35,951 nucleotides of DNA, from NCBI GenBank assembly GCA_945915085.1, contig CAMEET010000011.1, forward strand, positions 1 to 35,951. The letters are read 5' to 3'. The stretch comes from an uncultured Treponema sp. GTDB lineage: Bacteria; Spirochaetota; Spirochaetia; Treponematales; Treponemataceae. The notes under the pieces were generated by a model. The model did not search any database, had not been told where the DNA came from, and was given only the letters and a program-made list of their open reading frames with translations. This document shows positions 26,220-33,362 of this stretch, piece after piece. The position numbers and the translations under genes are program-made. Each line of letters starts with the position of its first letter. Position 1 is the stretch's first letter.

Positions 26220-27400
26220 CGTAGTACCGTTCGCTCCAGCCGTACTTCGTACAGCTTCCGCTCACTACATTTCTCTTGTTCCAGAAAATTCACCTTCCCC
26301 AAAAGGTAGCAAACAGAGTGTTCACTCAGTCACTCCATTTCGCTTACTCAGCCGCTTTCATTCCAGTACAAAACCTCTTATACCAGCTCCATTCCGTTTC
26401 TTCGTTCACACACTGTTTGCATATACTAGAAAGCTCGCACGCGGGCATAGTGCAAGCGGAACAGGAAGCAATGCAAGCACCGTCAGCCCAGTCGCTGCGT
26501 GCATCTGCTTCGCAGTAGCACTACGCTTTGTGGACTGCCTGTTTCCGCAGGCGGGCATTTTCATAAGGGTACATTTTTTGCCATCCGCAAACATCGTATT
26601 TTAAAAATACAGTTACTCTTGGCGGTTTCAGTAAGAACTCTTTTTGTATAAGCCGACAGCGTTTCTTAGTTCTACAAGTTGACCTTCAAATGAAAAATGA
26701 AGCAGGTGAGTGTCGCAACTTAAAATAGCGGGCACGCAAAAGTGTTCCCCCTTCCCCCCCTAAGAACCCCCTCTTTCCCCCTCCCAAAAAATAAAGAATG
26801 CTATTTTAGCTTAGGGGGGACAGGGGGCACCCTTTTACTCAACATTGCAGTTGTCCCGCTATTTTAAGATGCTCAGCTGGTCTTACAAAGTCGGCTTTTT
26901 GGGAACTATCCTTTTATGGGAGATTTGCCTCAATCGCACAGGGGCCGGCGTAAACGCCACCCCTGCGCTCAATCGGCAAGGCGGCAACGTCCGTGTTGCC
27001 GCCTCTTACGCCGTTGAGTTTTTCTTCCAAAATGAATATGTCTCTTACGCAGATCGCTCTGGTCGCGCGTCCGTGCGCTCCCTCCGCTTAGCATTCTCCA
27101 GCTCCAGTTGCAGACTTGCCATAAGCGTGTGCCCGCTTCGCGGCCACTTGGAATTGAGCAAGACTGCTCCTTCCGTATGTCTCGTGAAAAATGAAAATAC
27201 ATCGATAAAGTCCTTCGGACAAATAGATTCTTCCAGGATAAAACAACATCTTCAAAAGCTCCGCTCAGACAGCTTTCAAAAGTTTAGCAGTTGCTTCGCA
27301 ACCGCTTGTATTTGAAAAATCAGTCTTCGCTCCGTACTGATTCTTCCCAGCCGCCACTTCGTGGCGGCACGTTGATTTTCAAAACAGCGGGGTGGGAGTG
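26220..27400. repeat. GC-rich hairpin-dense region, mostly TTC-loop palindromes
   Basis: This 1.2-kb stretch is more GC-rich than its surroundings and holds no credible gene; the open frames here are low in normal protein character. It is dense with short perfect palindromes, six of them sharing the form NNNC-TTC-GNNN: GTAC (26242-26252), CTGC (26505-26515), CCGC (27133-27143), GTCC (27210-27220), GTTGC (27290-27302) and GCCGCCAC (27350-27368). Others are 26537-26552, 26940-26964, the 9-bp stem 26980-27003 and 27318-27342. Arms differ from hairpin to hairpin. Confidence 0.6.
26719..26868. mobile_element. 150-bp inverted-repeat element (MITE-like) with G-quadruplex motif
   Basis: CTTAAAATAGCGGG (26719-26732) and its exact reverse complement (26855-26868) bound the element. 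A third, inverted partial copy (gctattttag) lies at 26800-26809. Inside, C-runs of 5, 7, 5, 5 and 3 (26747-26785) partly pair with G-runs of 6 and 5 (26814-26827). The minus strand of 26747-26785 is a strong G-quadruplex pattern. No target-site duplication is obvious and no protein is encoded, so mobility is an inference. Confidence 0.5.
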
Positions 27401-27740
27401 CGCGCAGTGGGCTAAAAAGTTTAATTCAGATTAAACAAATTTCACAGTACAGATACCAGTACATAAACGTAGTTTATAATTCTTTATATATGTCTTTTTA
27501 TATTCATATATTTTTCTTTAAAAATGTGTACTATAGAAAATTTTAAAGATATAAGAAACATTAAAACCATTCAAAGTAATTAAAAATTATATAAAATAAT
27601 TCAAACATATATGACAAAGTCTTAAAATTTCTGTACTACATCTGTCGCTTAGTACAGTTTCTGTTGCACAAAGGCTTTCTGAGTCTTTTATAGCTTTCTG
27701 GAATTTGCTCAAAAAAGTACATTTTTTCGCGCCGCGCGTA
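27401..27740. other. AT-rich spacer with an 8-bp hairpin, no convincing gene
   Basis: Arms CTGTACTA (27631-27638) and TAGTACAG (27650-27657) form a perfect stem with an 11-nt loop. A minus-strand micro-ORF from ATG at 27722 (28 codons, beginning MYFFEQIPESYKRLRKPLC) crosses this hairpin but has no ribosome site. The end is GC-rich (cgcgccgcgcg). Nothing else is supported. Confidence 0.4.
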
Positions 27741-28426
27741 CTAGGGGGCATGGGGGAAAACATCACCGTTAGTAATACAAATCATAAACTTTGTTAGTGC
27801 CATAACATAACAAATAAAAGAAGGATGATTTATGTCATTTATAAATTGATTTTTAAGCTCAAGATAGCGTTTTCTTACCTTATTCCATCTTTCTGTAGTT
27901 TTTAATCTTTCAGCCTTTTTATCACAATCTTTAGAGTTTTTAGCTGGAGATCAGGTATAATTGTTATGTGATTTATCATGAATTAATCTCTGTAAATTTC
28001 CGTATGAATTACGAGATACAATAACAAGATCAAAACTAAATTCTATGTCTTTTGAATTGTCGAAGTGTAGTGGTACAGATATTACAGAAGTTGAATCCTG
28101 ACCGTCAGAAAAGAAATCTTTGTCAGCAATAATTTGATTTAATAATTCTCTGATTTTATCTTTTAATTTTTTTAGACTCTTATATTTTGGTGGTAAGGAA
28201 TTTAAATCAATTTCAAGATTAACATCCAAATCATAGGCTTATGGTTTTCCATTGATTATTTTTTGAGTAACTAAATGTCTTTTGCCGCTTCCAATAGGAT
28301 AAGGAGTTGCTTTTATGGCTATTTTTTTTAATCTGAGATTAATGAAACAAGAAGATTGGCACAACGATTAAAGAATGGTTTGTAAGTTTCTCTTGGGACA
28401 AATACATAAGTTTTAATTGCTTTCAT
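27741..28426 (-). pseudogene. Decayed CD-NTase-like nucleotidyltransferase
   Basis: Reading on the minus strand from ATG 28426 (AAGGAG upstream), the frame breaks at an A8 run (28322-28329). It resumes as KKIAIKATPYPIGSGKRHLVTQ, reaches an in-frame TAA (28239-28241), then AYDLDVNLEIDLN, SFDLVIVSRNS and LIHDKSHNNYT, and an in-frame TGA (27951-27953) where a Trp would fit. It then continues as SPAKNSKD and WNKVRKRYLELKN to TAG at 27741. GS...YDLD plus the later SFDL match the GS-x(n)-DxD...D active site of DNA polymerase-beta-type nucleotidyltransferases, and the later pattern resembles CBASS CD-NTases. One frameshift and two stops make it a pseudogene. The C-terminus may also be truncated. Confidence 0.65.
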
Positions 28427-28531
28427 AAATTAAGCTCCTTATAGTTATAATGTATTTCCCAAGCCTCCATTTGGTTATCACCAAATCGTTGCAATATAAT
28501 GAAATGTAATAAATAAATCAAGATATGATTT

Positions 28532-28852
28532 TTAATCCCAGAAAAATATATGTTCATATATCTTAAAATTGTCGCCACATTCTTTGCAAACAATTTTTGG
28601 TAGTTTACTAAAATCTATACCACCTTTCTTGTCTGAAATTTTTCTCATAGCAGCTTTACATTTTGAACATTGTCTTCTTTTTTTATCATCCTGACAAATA
28701 GTTTCTTCTTTCCAGTCACTACATTTAGGACAAATATAAACAACTTTTTCAGTAGGATTAATAGGATCAGCAAAATTCAAATAACCAACACCTAAAAAGA
28801 ACTCCTGCTTAGCATTACATTTTGTACATGTGCATGAAATACCAAATCCCAT
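28532..28852 (-). CDS. Small multi-zinc-ribbon protein
   Basis: This 106-residue protein has four CxxC-type knuckles: CTCTKC near residue 7, CPKC near 42, CSKC near 62 and CKEC near 90. These would form two zinc ribbons. The start MGFGISCTCTKCNAKQEFFLGVGY resembles small uncharacterised zinc-ribbon proteins of gut bacteria. AGGAGG sits close to the ATG. A nucleic-acid-binding or adaptor role is possible but not shown. It lies between the WYL regulator and the nucleotidyltransferase pseudogene on the same strand. Confidence 0.75.
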   Translation of the reverse strand: MGFGISCTCTKCNAKQEFFLGVGYLNFADPINPTEKVVYICPKCSDWKEETICQDDKKRRQCSKCKAAMRKISDKKGGIDFSKLPKIVCKECGDNFKIYEHIFFWD

Positions 28853-28917
28853 GAACCTCCTGTGTTCATAAAAACTAACTCCAGCAGTTTATGATTAAAT
28901 TGTAGCACTTCAAGGTG

Positions 28918-29922
28918 TCAAAAATTGTTACTGTAAAATTTATTTTTCAGTCTGTCCACCATCTTCTGAACTTCTTCCGCATACATCTTCTTCAATTCCG
29001 GAGGATTTAGAACATCAACAGTAGCTCCAAACCGCAGCAGCCAGTACAAAGTCTCCTGCAGCTGGTTAGATTCAAAGCTTAAATAAACAGAACCATCTTC
29101 ATTCTGTTTGCATTCCTGATTTTTATGCCAGGTTCTTTCAAGAATATAAGTGTTAATCGACTTATCAAAAAGTAGCTCTATTTTCAGAGGTTTAGATTCG
29201 TTGTTCCATATACCAAAGTTCGGGTCTATATGAACTTTATCCTGGTAATTTTTGTCATATTCAAATTCTTTTCCAAGCTCAATATTTTTCATACGAGCCA
29301 GAGTGAACGTAGCAAACTTTTCATGTTTTGGTGAAAAACCCAAAATATACCAGTCTCCCTTCTGGTTGTAAATCTTATATGGATAAAGCTCATGCGGAGT
29401 ATAATCTGTGGCACTAATCTTGCGGTAATCGAACTTCATTATTCTATGTAGCTTAGTAGCCTTAAATACATCATTAAAAACTTCCTCAGCAATTACAGGA
29501 ATTGGGTCGGCAATAAACTCTACATCATTTGCAAAGCTTGACTGGACCTCGACTTGATTCGGAAGCATCTGAGCAAGAGTATCATAAACCTTTTCAATGG
29601 TCTTTTTAAGCGGAGTGTTATTGTAACGCTCCATTAAAGGCAAGATTCCGGTAACAGCAAAAACTTCACTTTCAGTGAGCATCATGTTTTTTACAAAGTA
29701 TGTGTTGTCGCTGTAATAATATCCTTTGCGCATTCTGTCATATTCAATCGGCGCATTGTAATAGATTTTCAATTCGTCAATGTCACGTAGGATTGTACGG
29801 CGAGAAACTTCCAGTTCCTTCTGCAGTCTTTCAACACTAGGATATCCAAGATTCTGAATAGCCTGTTCAATCTTAAAAAGCCTAAGTGGTTTTGTGTGAT
29901 TTTCTTTAGTTTTATTTGCCAT
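28918..29922 (-). CDS. HTH-WYL domain transcriptional regulator
   Basis: The N-terminal winged helix (LFKIEQAIQNLGYPSVERLQKELEVSRRTILRDIDELK) is DeoR/YafY-like. The central WYL domain (about residues 130-230) includes IMKFDYRKISATDYTPHELYPYKIYNQKGDWYILGFSP. The C-terminal WCX dimer extension (about 245-325) follows. WYL domains sense ligands or nucleic acids, and related HTH-WYL-WCX proteins (CapW, BrxR) repress phage-defence genes. On the minus strand TATAAT (29935-29930) lies only 6 bp before the ATG, so the mRNA may be leaderless. It diverges from the plus-strand genes at 30038. Confidence 0.88.
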   Translation of the reverse strand: MANKTKENHTKPLRLFKIEQAIQNLGYPSVERLQKELEVSRRTILRDIDELKIYYNAPIEYDRMRKGYYYSDNTYFVKNMMLTESEVFAVTGILPLMERYNNTPLKKTIEKVYDTLAQMLPNQVEVQSSFANDVEFIADPIPVIAEEVFNDVFKATKLHRIMKFDYRKISATDYTPHELYPYKIYNQKGDWYILGFSPKHEKFATFTLARMKNIELGKEFEYDKNYQDKVHIDPNFGIWNNESKPLKIELLFDKSINTYILERTWHKNQECKQNEDGSVYLSFESNQLQETLYWLLRFGATVDVLNPPELKKMYAEEVQKMVDRLKNKFYSNNF

Positions 29923-29961
29923 ATGTTAATTATATCACCAAATTTCGTAAAAAAAAGTTTT

Positions 29962-29996
29962 TTGTGACAATTTTTGGCACTCTTGACAGTTATAAT
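29962..29996 (+). promoter_or_regulatory. Candidate promoter/operator between WYL gene and small membrane gene
   Basis: TATAAT (29991-29996) is preceded by three TTG-CA-like words: TTGTGACA (29962), TTGGCA (29974) and TTGACA (29983). None is at 17-bp spacing. The repeated words could be binding sites for the adjacent regulator. AGGAGG follows before ATG 30038. Confidence 0.4.
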
Positions 29997-30037
29997 GAAC
30001 CTCGTAAGGCTGAAAAAAGCTTAAGCAGGAGGCAGTT

Positions 30038-30367
30038 ATGGGATTAATAGTTTTATTTATTACAGCACCGATATGGATACCAGCAGTTATTATTTTATTG
30101 GTATTAGGCTTAAAAGGTGATGAATGGTTTAATCATCAGCCGCCTCATCAAAGACGCATGTATTATTATGATGAGATTGACACAAGAGATATAGATGAAG
30201 ATTGCTACGATGAATATGTTGATGATTTTAGTCATTCCTATATTGATGAAACAGAACATTATGAATCTAGTTCTTCTGATAGGGGGCTATACGGGGGGCT
30301 TCCTTATGGTGATGGCGAAATCTTCATCGTTGATAATGAAGATATGATAGATCAGATGGATTTTTAA
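30038..30367 (+). CDS. Small membrane-anchored acidic protein
   Basis: This 109-residue protein has one N-terminal membrane helix (IVLFITAPIWIPAVIILLVLGL). A tail rich in Asp, Glu and Tyr follows (YYYDEIDTRDIDEDCYDEYVDDFSHSYIDETEHYE). GCAGGAGGCAGTT gives a strong ribosome site. I recognise no family. Its 3' part contains the G-tracts at 30282-30299 in coding sequence. Confidence 0.75.
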   Translation: MGLIVLFITAPIWIPAVIILLVLGLKGDEWFNHQPPHQRRMYYYDEIDTRDIDEDCYDEYVDDFSHSYIDETEHYESSSSDRGLYGGLPYGDGEIFIVDNEDMIDQMDF

Positions 30368-30471
30368 TAAAACGGAGTAATCCATGCTTTTAGAAACTCG
30401 TGATACTTGCTATTGGAGTGAGTCTTGTGTTTTTTCTAGTTTTTATGTCTATCTAAAAACAAAAAAATCTC

Positions 30472-30500
30472 TTGATTTTTTTACTTATTCGACATATATT
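30472..30500 (+). promoter_or_regulatory. Promoter candidate for the small structured RNA
   Basis: TTGATT (30472-30477) and TATATT (30495-30500) are separated by 17 bp, placing a start near 30507, right at the first hairpin. Confidence 0.5.
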
Positions 30501-30506
30501 ATAAAT

Positions 30507-30584
30507 GACCGAAAGGTCATTGGGCTGAGCAACATGCGCTCCTGGTCCACCGAAAGGCGGGGATATACCCCGCCAATTTTTTTT
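30507..30584 (+). ncRNA. Candidate 80-nt structured RNA or attenuator leader upstream of the DUF3800 gene
   Basis: Hairpin 1 is AATGACC-GAAA-GGTCATT (30504-30521). Hairpin 2 is GAGC...GCTC (30527-30541). A second CACCGAAAGG word lies at 30548-30557. GGTC at 30544-30547 could also pair with the GACC of hairpin 1, so two exclusive folds are possible. The RNA ends in a strong terminator. I could not match it to a known RNA family. Confidence 0.5.
30556..30584 (+). terminator. Strong rho-independent terminator just before the DUF3800 gene
   Basis: The stem GGCGGGG/CCCCGCC (7 bp, all G-C) with loop ATATA is followed by AATTTTTTTT. It ends 13 bp before the DUF3800 start codon, so that gene needs read-through or a promoter inside the terminator. 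Confidence 0.85.
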
Positions 30585-30597
30585 GTCTGGATGAATT

Positions 30598-31287
30598 ATG
30601 GCTAACAAAATTCTGAGCGTCTTTATTGATGAATCTGGAGATTTCGGAAAGTACGATCCAAAATCTCCTTACTACTATGTTTCCATGGTTCTTCATGACC
30701 AGTCAGTTGATATATCTTCAGAAATAGACCGCCTTGAACAGCGTGTTACAAACTTCGGTTTTCCACATCATGCCATCCATGTTGGACCAATAATCCGTCG
30801 AGAAAAACAATATGAAAATGAATTAATGGAAAATCGAAAGTCATTATTTAATGCCTTATTTCATTTTACACGTCGGGCTGGTATTTTCTATCTTTGTGCA
30901 AAAATTAATAAAGCTGAATGTGAAGATAATGAACTCTCTTATATTGCAAAGATTTCTCGTGCTATTTCTGATGAACTGAAAGACCACATTGATTTCTTCA
31001 ATTCTTACGATTTAATAATCAACTATTATGATTACGGACAGAGCAATCTTACAAAAATCATCACATCTGTTTTTACAGCCTTATTCAACAATGTTGAATT
31101 AAGAAAAGTACAACCGGCAGATTATAAACTTTTCCAGGTTGCAGATTTAATCTGTACAATGGAGTTAACAAAAGATAAAGCCGATAAAAATTCCCTATCA
31201 CATTCTGAAATTGAATTCTTTGGTTCAGCAAGAGATTTCAAAAAGAATATCTACAAACAGATTGAAAAGAAAAAGCTGAATAAATAA
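30598..31287 (+). CDS. DUF3800 family protein
   Basis: The start KILSVFIDESGDFG carries the family DES motif (Asp11, Glu12). The later segments YDLIINYYDYGQSNLTKIITSVF and KLFQVADLICTMEL are the conserved second half, including QVAD. The family is predicted to have an RNase H-like fold and to be common on mobile elements and near defence genes, but its activity is mostly unproved. Length 229 is typical. No good ribosome site precedes ATG 30598. The gene is convergent with the phage helicase gene, 8 bp away. Confidence 0.9.
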   Translation: MANKILSVFIDESGDFGKYDPKSPYYYVSMVLHDQSVDISSEIDRLEQRVTNFGFPHHAIHVGPIIRREKQYENELMENRKSLFNALFHFTRRAGIFYLCAKINKAECEDNELSYIAKISRAISDELKDHIDFFNSYDLIINYYDYGQSNLTKIITSVFTALFNNVELRKVQPADYKLFQVADLICTMELTKDKADKNSLSHSEIEFFGSARDFKKNIYKQIEKKKLNK

Positions 31288-31295
31288 TTTTCTTT

Positions 31296-32738
31296 TTATC
31301 CTCTCCATTCATTCCGTAGCACTAATCCCATCCAAAATCTCTGACTATTAGACACACACCTTTTAAAACCTTTCTCCTGCATCCTCATACTAAGCCCTTT
31401 ATGACTAAGAGGCCGCTCGTTATTCTTGCTGCACCATTTCAAATAAGTATCATAAAGAATCTTGTTCCCAAGCTTCCATTTCATACTTGCATCCATCTCA
31501 AAACACTCAGTCACAAAAGTCCCTACAGAATCCATATCAAAGCGGTATTCCTCATTAGCTTCACGAACTGCTTCCGGCTCATCCTTCAAACCTTCTTTAT
31601 TCCATATTGCATAACCTTTAATCAGCCAGTTCAAAATGCCTGAATTTTCAGCAATCAGTTTATTGCTAAGATTTTTATCCCTCTGTTCTGCAGGAATAGT
31701 CACCGTAAAAGGAATCATCTTTATACGCCGCCAAATCCCGTTGTCAGAGCCTTTAATCTTTGGTTTATGATTAGTCGCCATAAAAATTTTGAATGTCGGC
31801 TTAAAAGAAAAATATTCGCCGTATAAGAATCTGGCAATCAGCATATCTTCACCTGTAATCTGCTTAATCAGACTTTCACTTATCGGCTTTCCCTGTTCTA
31901 CTTCACTTGTAGTTACAAGCCTTGCTCCCTTAAGCCGAGCTAGGTCATTAGAGTTTTCAGAAGTCTTTCTCATAAAAGTTTCAGTTCCAGTAGAACAGGC
32001 ATAGTCACCAAAAAGTTCCTGCAGCACATTCAAAAATGTTGACTTACCGTTTGCACCTGTTCCCCACAGAATAAAAAGACATTGTTCACTTACATCTCCG
32101 CTCATTGCATAGCCCATAGCTTTCTGCACAAAGCGAATCAGCTCCATATCATTGTTGAATATCTGCATCAAAAACATATCCCAGGTCGGGCATTTTGCAT
32201 CCTTGTCATAAATAAATCTGCTTTTCTTTGTTATCAAATTCTTTGGCTCAGGCGAAAGTCCTTTGCCGTTTTTCAGATTCAAGGTATTTCCCTGAACATT
32301 AAAAAGATATTCATCAGTATCAAGTTCGTGGTCTTCAACTATAATCTCTTCGCTTATTTTCAAAAGTCCGACAAGAGCCTGAATACGCCTGAAACTTTCA
32401 CTTTTTATCAGATGCTTTTCAAAATCCTTTCTAAGCTGCAAGTCATTTATCACACGCATTCCGCGATACATTTTATGCACAAATCCTACACACAAACTTT
32501 CAACACCGGCTCTGGTATCAGTCTGCCAGCAGGTTCCATTCCAGAGTAAAAACTTATTCCAGGTAGTGCAGAAGCGGATGTGGTTTCCATGAGCTTTCAA
32601 AAAATAATCGCGGTTAGTAACATCCGTAAACTGCATTTCGCCTTTTACGAATTTGTTAGATTTTAAATCTCGGCTAAGCTCTTCAATGGTCTGGCGTTCT
32701 TTATCGTCAGATATCCTGATTTTTGTTTTCTCATTCAT
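31296..32738 (-). CDS. Phage/plasmid D5-type helicase (P4-family primase C-terminal type)
   Basis: The 480-residue protein has a D5-N-like N-terminal half, then an SF3 helicase domain. Walker A GTGANGKS is at 226-233, the acidic site SEVEQG at 278-283 and sensor IFMATNHKP near 318-326. The C-terminal winged-helix part (GNKILYDTYLKWCSKNNERPLSHKGLSMRMQEKG) is typical of the family. There is no N-terminal primase-polymerase or TOPRIM domain, so it is probably helicase only. Such proteins unwind DNA for phage, satellite or plasmid replication. It overlaps the preceding small gene by 8 bp. It lies downstream of tail-like genes in the same direction, which is unusual. Confidence 0.93.
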   Translation of the reverse strand: MNEKTKIRISDDKERQTIEELSRDLKSNKFVKGEMQFTDVTNRDYFLKAHGNHIRFCTTWNKFLLWNGTCWQTDTRAGVESLCVGFVHKMYRGMRVINDLQLRKDFEKHLIKSESFRRIQALVGLLKISEEIIVEDHELDTDEYLFNVQGNTLNLKNGKGLSPEPKNLITKKSRFIYDKDAKCPTWDMFLMQIFNNDMELIRFVQKAMGYAMSGDVSEQCLFILWGTGANGKSTFLNVLQELFGDYACSTGTETFMRKTSENSNDLARLKGARLVTTSEVEQGKPISESLIKQITGEDMLIARFLYGEYFSFKPTFKIFMATNHKPKIKGSDNGIWRRIKMIPFTVTIPAEQRDKNLSNKLIAENSGILNWLIKGYAIWNKEGLKDEPEAVREANEEYRFDMDSVGTFVTECFEMDASMKWKLGNKILYDTYLKWCSKNNERPLSHKGLSMRMQEKGFKRCVSNSQRFWMGLVLRNEWRG

Positions 32739-33060
32739 TTATAAGTCCTTTATCCTTCAGAAACAAGTAATAATTTTTCATTCTCATCTGCTGCACTTCA
32801 AAAGCATTCATTACATCGTCTGATAATAGCTTTTTATCAATCAAGTTTTTAGCCTCATAAAGAGTAATCAGGGCATGAGGATATTTTTCATAACTCTTTA
32901 AGTTCCAGTAGGCACAAAACTTATCAGCTTCTTCACAGGGCTTCAAAGCGGCTGTCTGCAAAATTATTTTGTAAATCTCCACCTCATCGGTTACTTCCTT
33001 CACAAAATCTTTTGCCTCGTGCCAGATGTCTATCGGAATATAATCATCAGTCTGTCTCAT
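32731..33060 (-). CDS. Small hypothetical phage protein
   Basis: The 109-residue protein is largely helical and acidic (DIWHEAKDFVKEVTDEVEIYKIILQTAALKP...MRMKNYYLFLKDKGLINE). I do not recognise a family. It is joined by overlaps to the genes on both sides (4 bp and 8 bp), so it is translated in the same unit as the helicase and the tail-like genes. A helper role for one of them is possible. Confidence 0.75.
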   Translation of the reverse strand: MRQTDDYIPIDIWHEAKDFVKEVTDEVEIYKIILQTAALKPCEEADKFCAYWNLKSYEKYPHALITLYEAKNLIDKKLLSDDVMNAFEVQQMRMKNYYLFLKDKGLINE

Positions 33061-33353
33061 ACGCTGCCAGCTTCATAGATAAAAAAACGGACTGCACGAC
33101 CGCAGGCTGTCCTGTCATCATCAAAACGCACCTCCGGCCACAGCGTCCACCAGCCGGAAACATCAAAGTCTGTTTCGTCCTGAATATCAAAAAATATAAG
33201 TCCGTTTTCAATATTCTTTACAACTGCCAGAAAGGTCTTAAGTGTATCATCTGGTTTTTTGGCAATGACCTTCACTTCCTCATAACCAGAAAGGTCACAC
33301 TTAGTATCAATCTGAATCCTCAGTTTTGTCTTGCCTTTGTATATTCGTTTCAT
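33057..33353 (-). CDS. Small beta-rich phage protein (possible tail/baseplate module)
   Basis: The 98-residue sequence has a strand-rich pattern: KLRIQIDTKCDLSGYEEVKVIAKKPDDTLKTFLAVV, GLIFFDIQDETDFDVSGWWTLWPEVRFDD and GRAVRFFIYEAG. This resembles N-terminal domains of phage baseplate-upper or receptor-binding subunits (BppU-like), where short strands are joined by Asp/Asn turns. The match is by eye only. It is 9 bp downstream of the large repeat-containing protein and overlaps the next gene by 4 bp. Confidence 0.7.
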   Translation of the reverse strand: MKRIYKGKTKLRIQIDTKCDLSGYEEVKVIAKKPDDTLKTFLAVVKNIENGLIFFDIQDETDFDVSGWWTLWPEVRFDDDRTACGRAVRFFIYEAGSV

Positions 33354-33362
33354 ATATGTTCC

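Noticed and set aside
26188..26604. Open frames of 138 and 80 codons in the GC-rich region
   Set aside because: The translations are low in normal protein patterns, lack ribosome sites and overlap palindromes. They come from GC-rich DNA with few stops.
26845..27315. 156-codon open frame and its antisense
   Set aside because: It runs through several hairpins and the end of the inverted-repeat element. No family features or start site were seen.
25981..28000. Integrase gene next to the tRNA fragment
   Set aside because: No open frame with a tyrosine or serine recombinase signature was found on either strand in the 2 kb next to the fragment.
30520..30560. HDV-like or hammerhead ribozyme, because of a gagcaacatgcgctcc segment
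   Set aside because: The required nested pseudoknot or CUGANGA/GAAA core could not be built from the sequence.
30384..30605. 73-codon open frame between the small membrane gene and DUF3800
   Set aside because: It spans the promoter, hairpins and terminator and overlaps the DUF3800 start. The sequence is unlike a protein.
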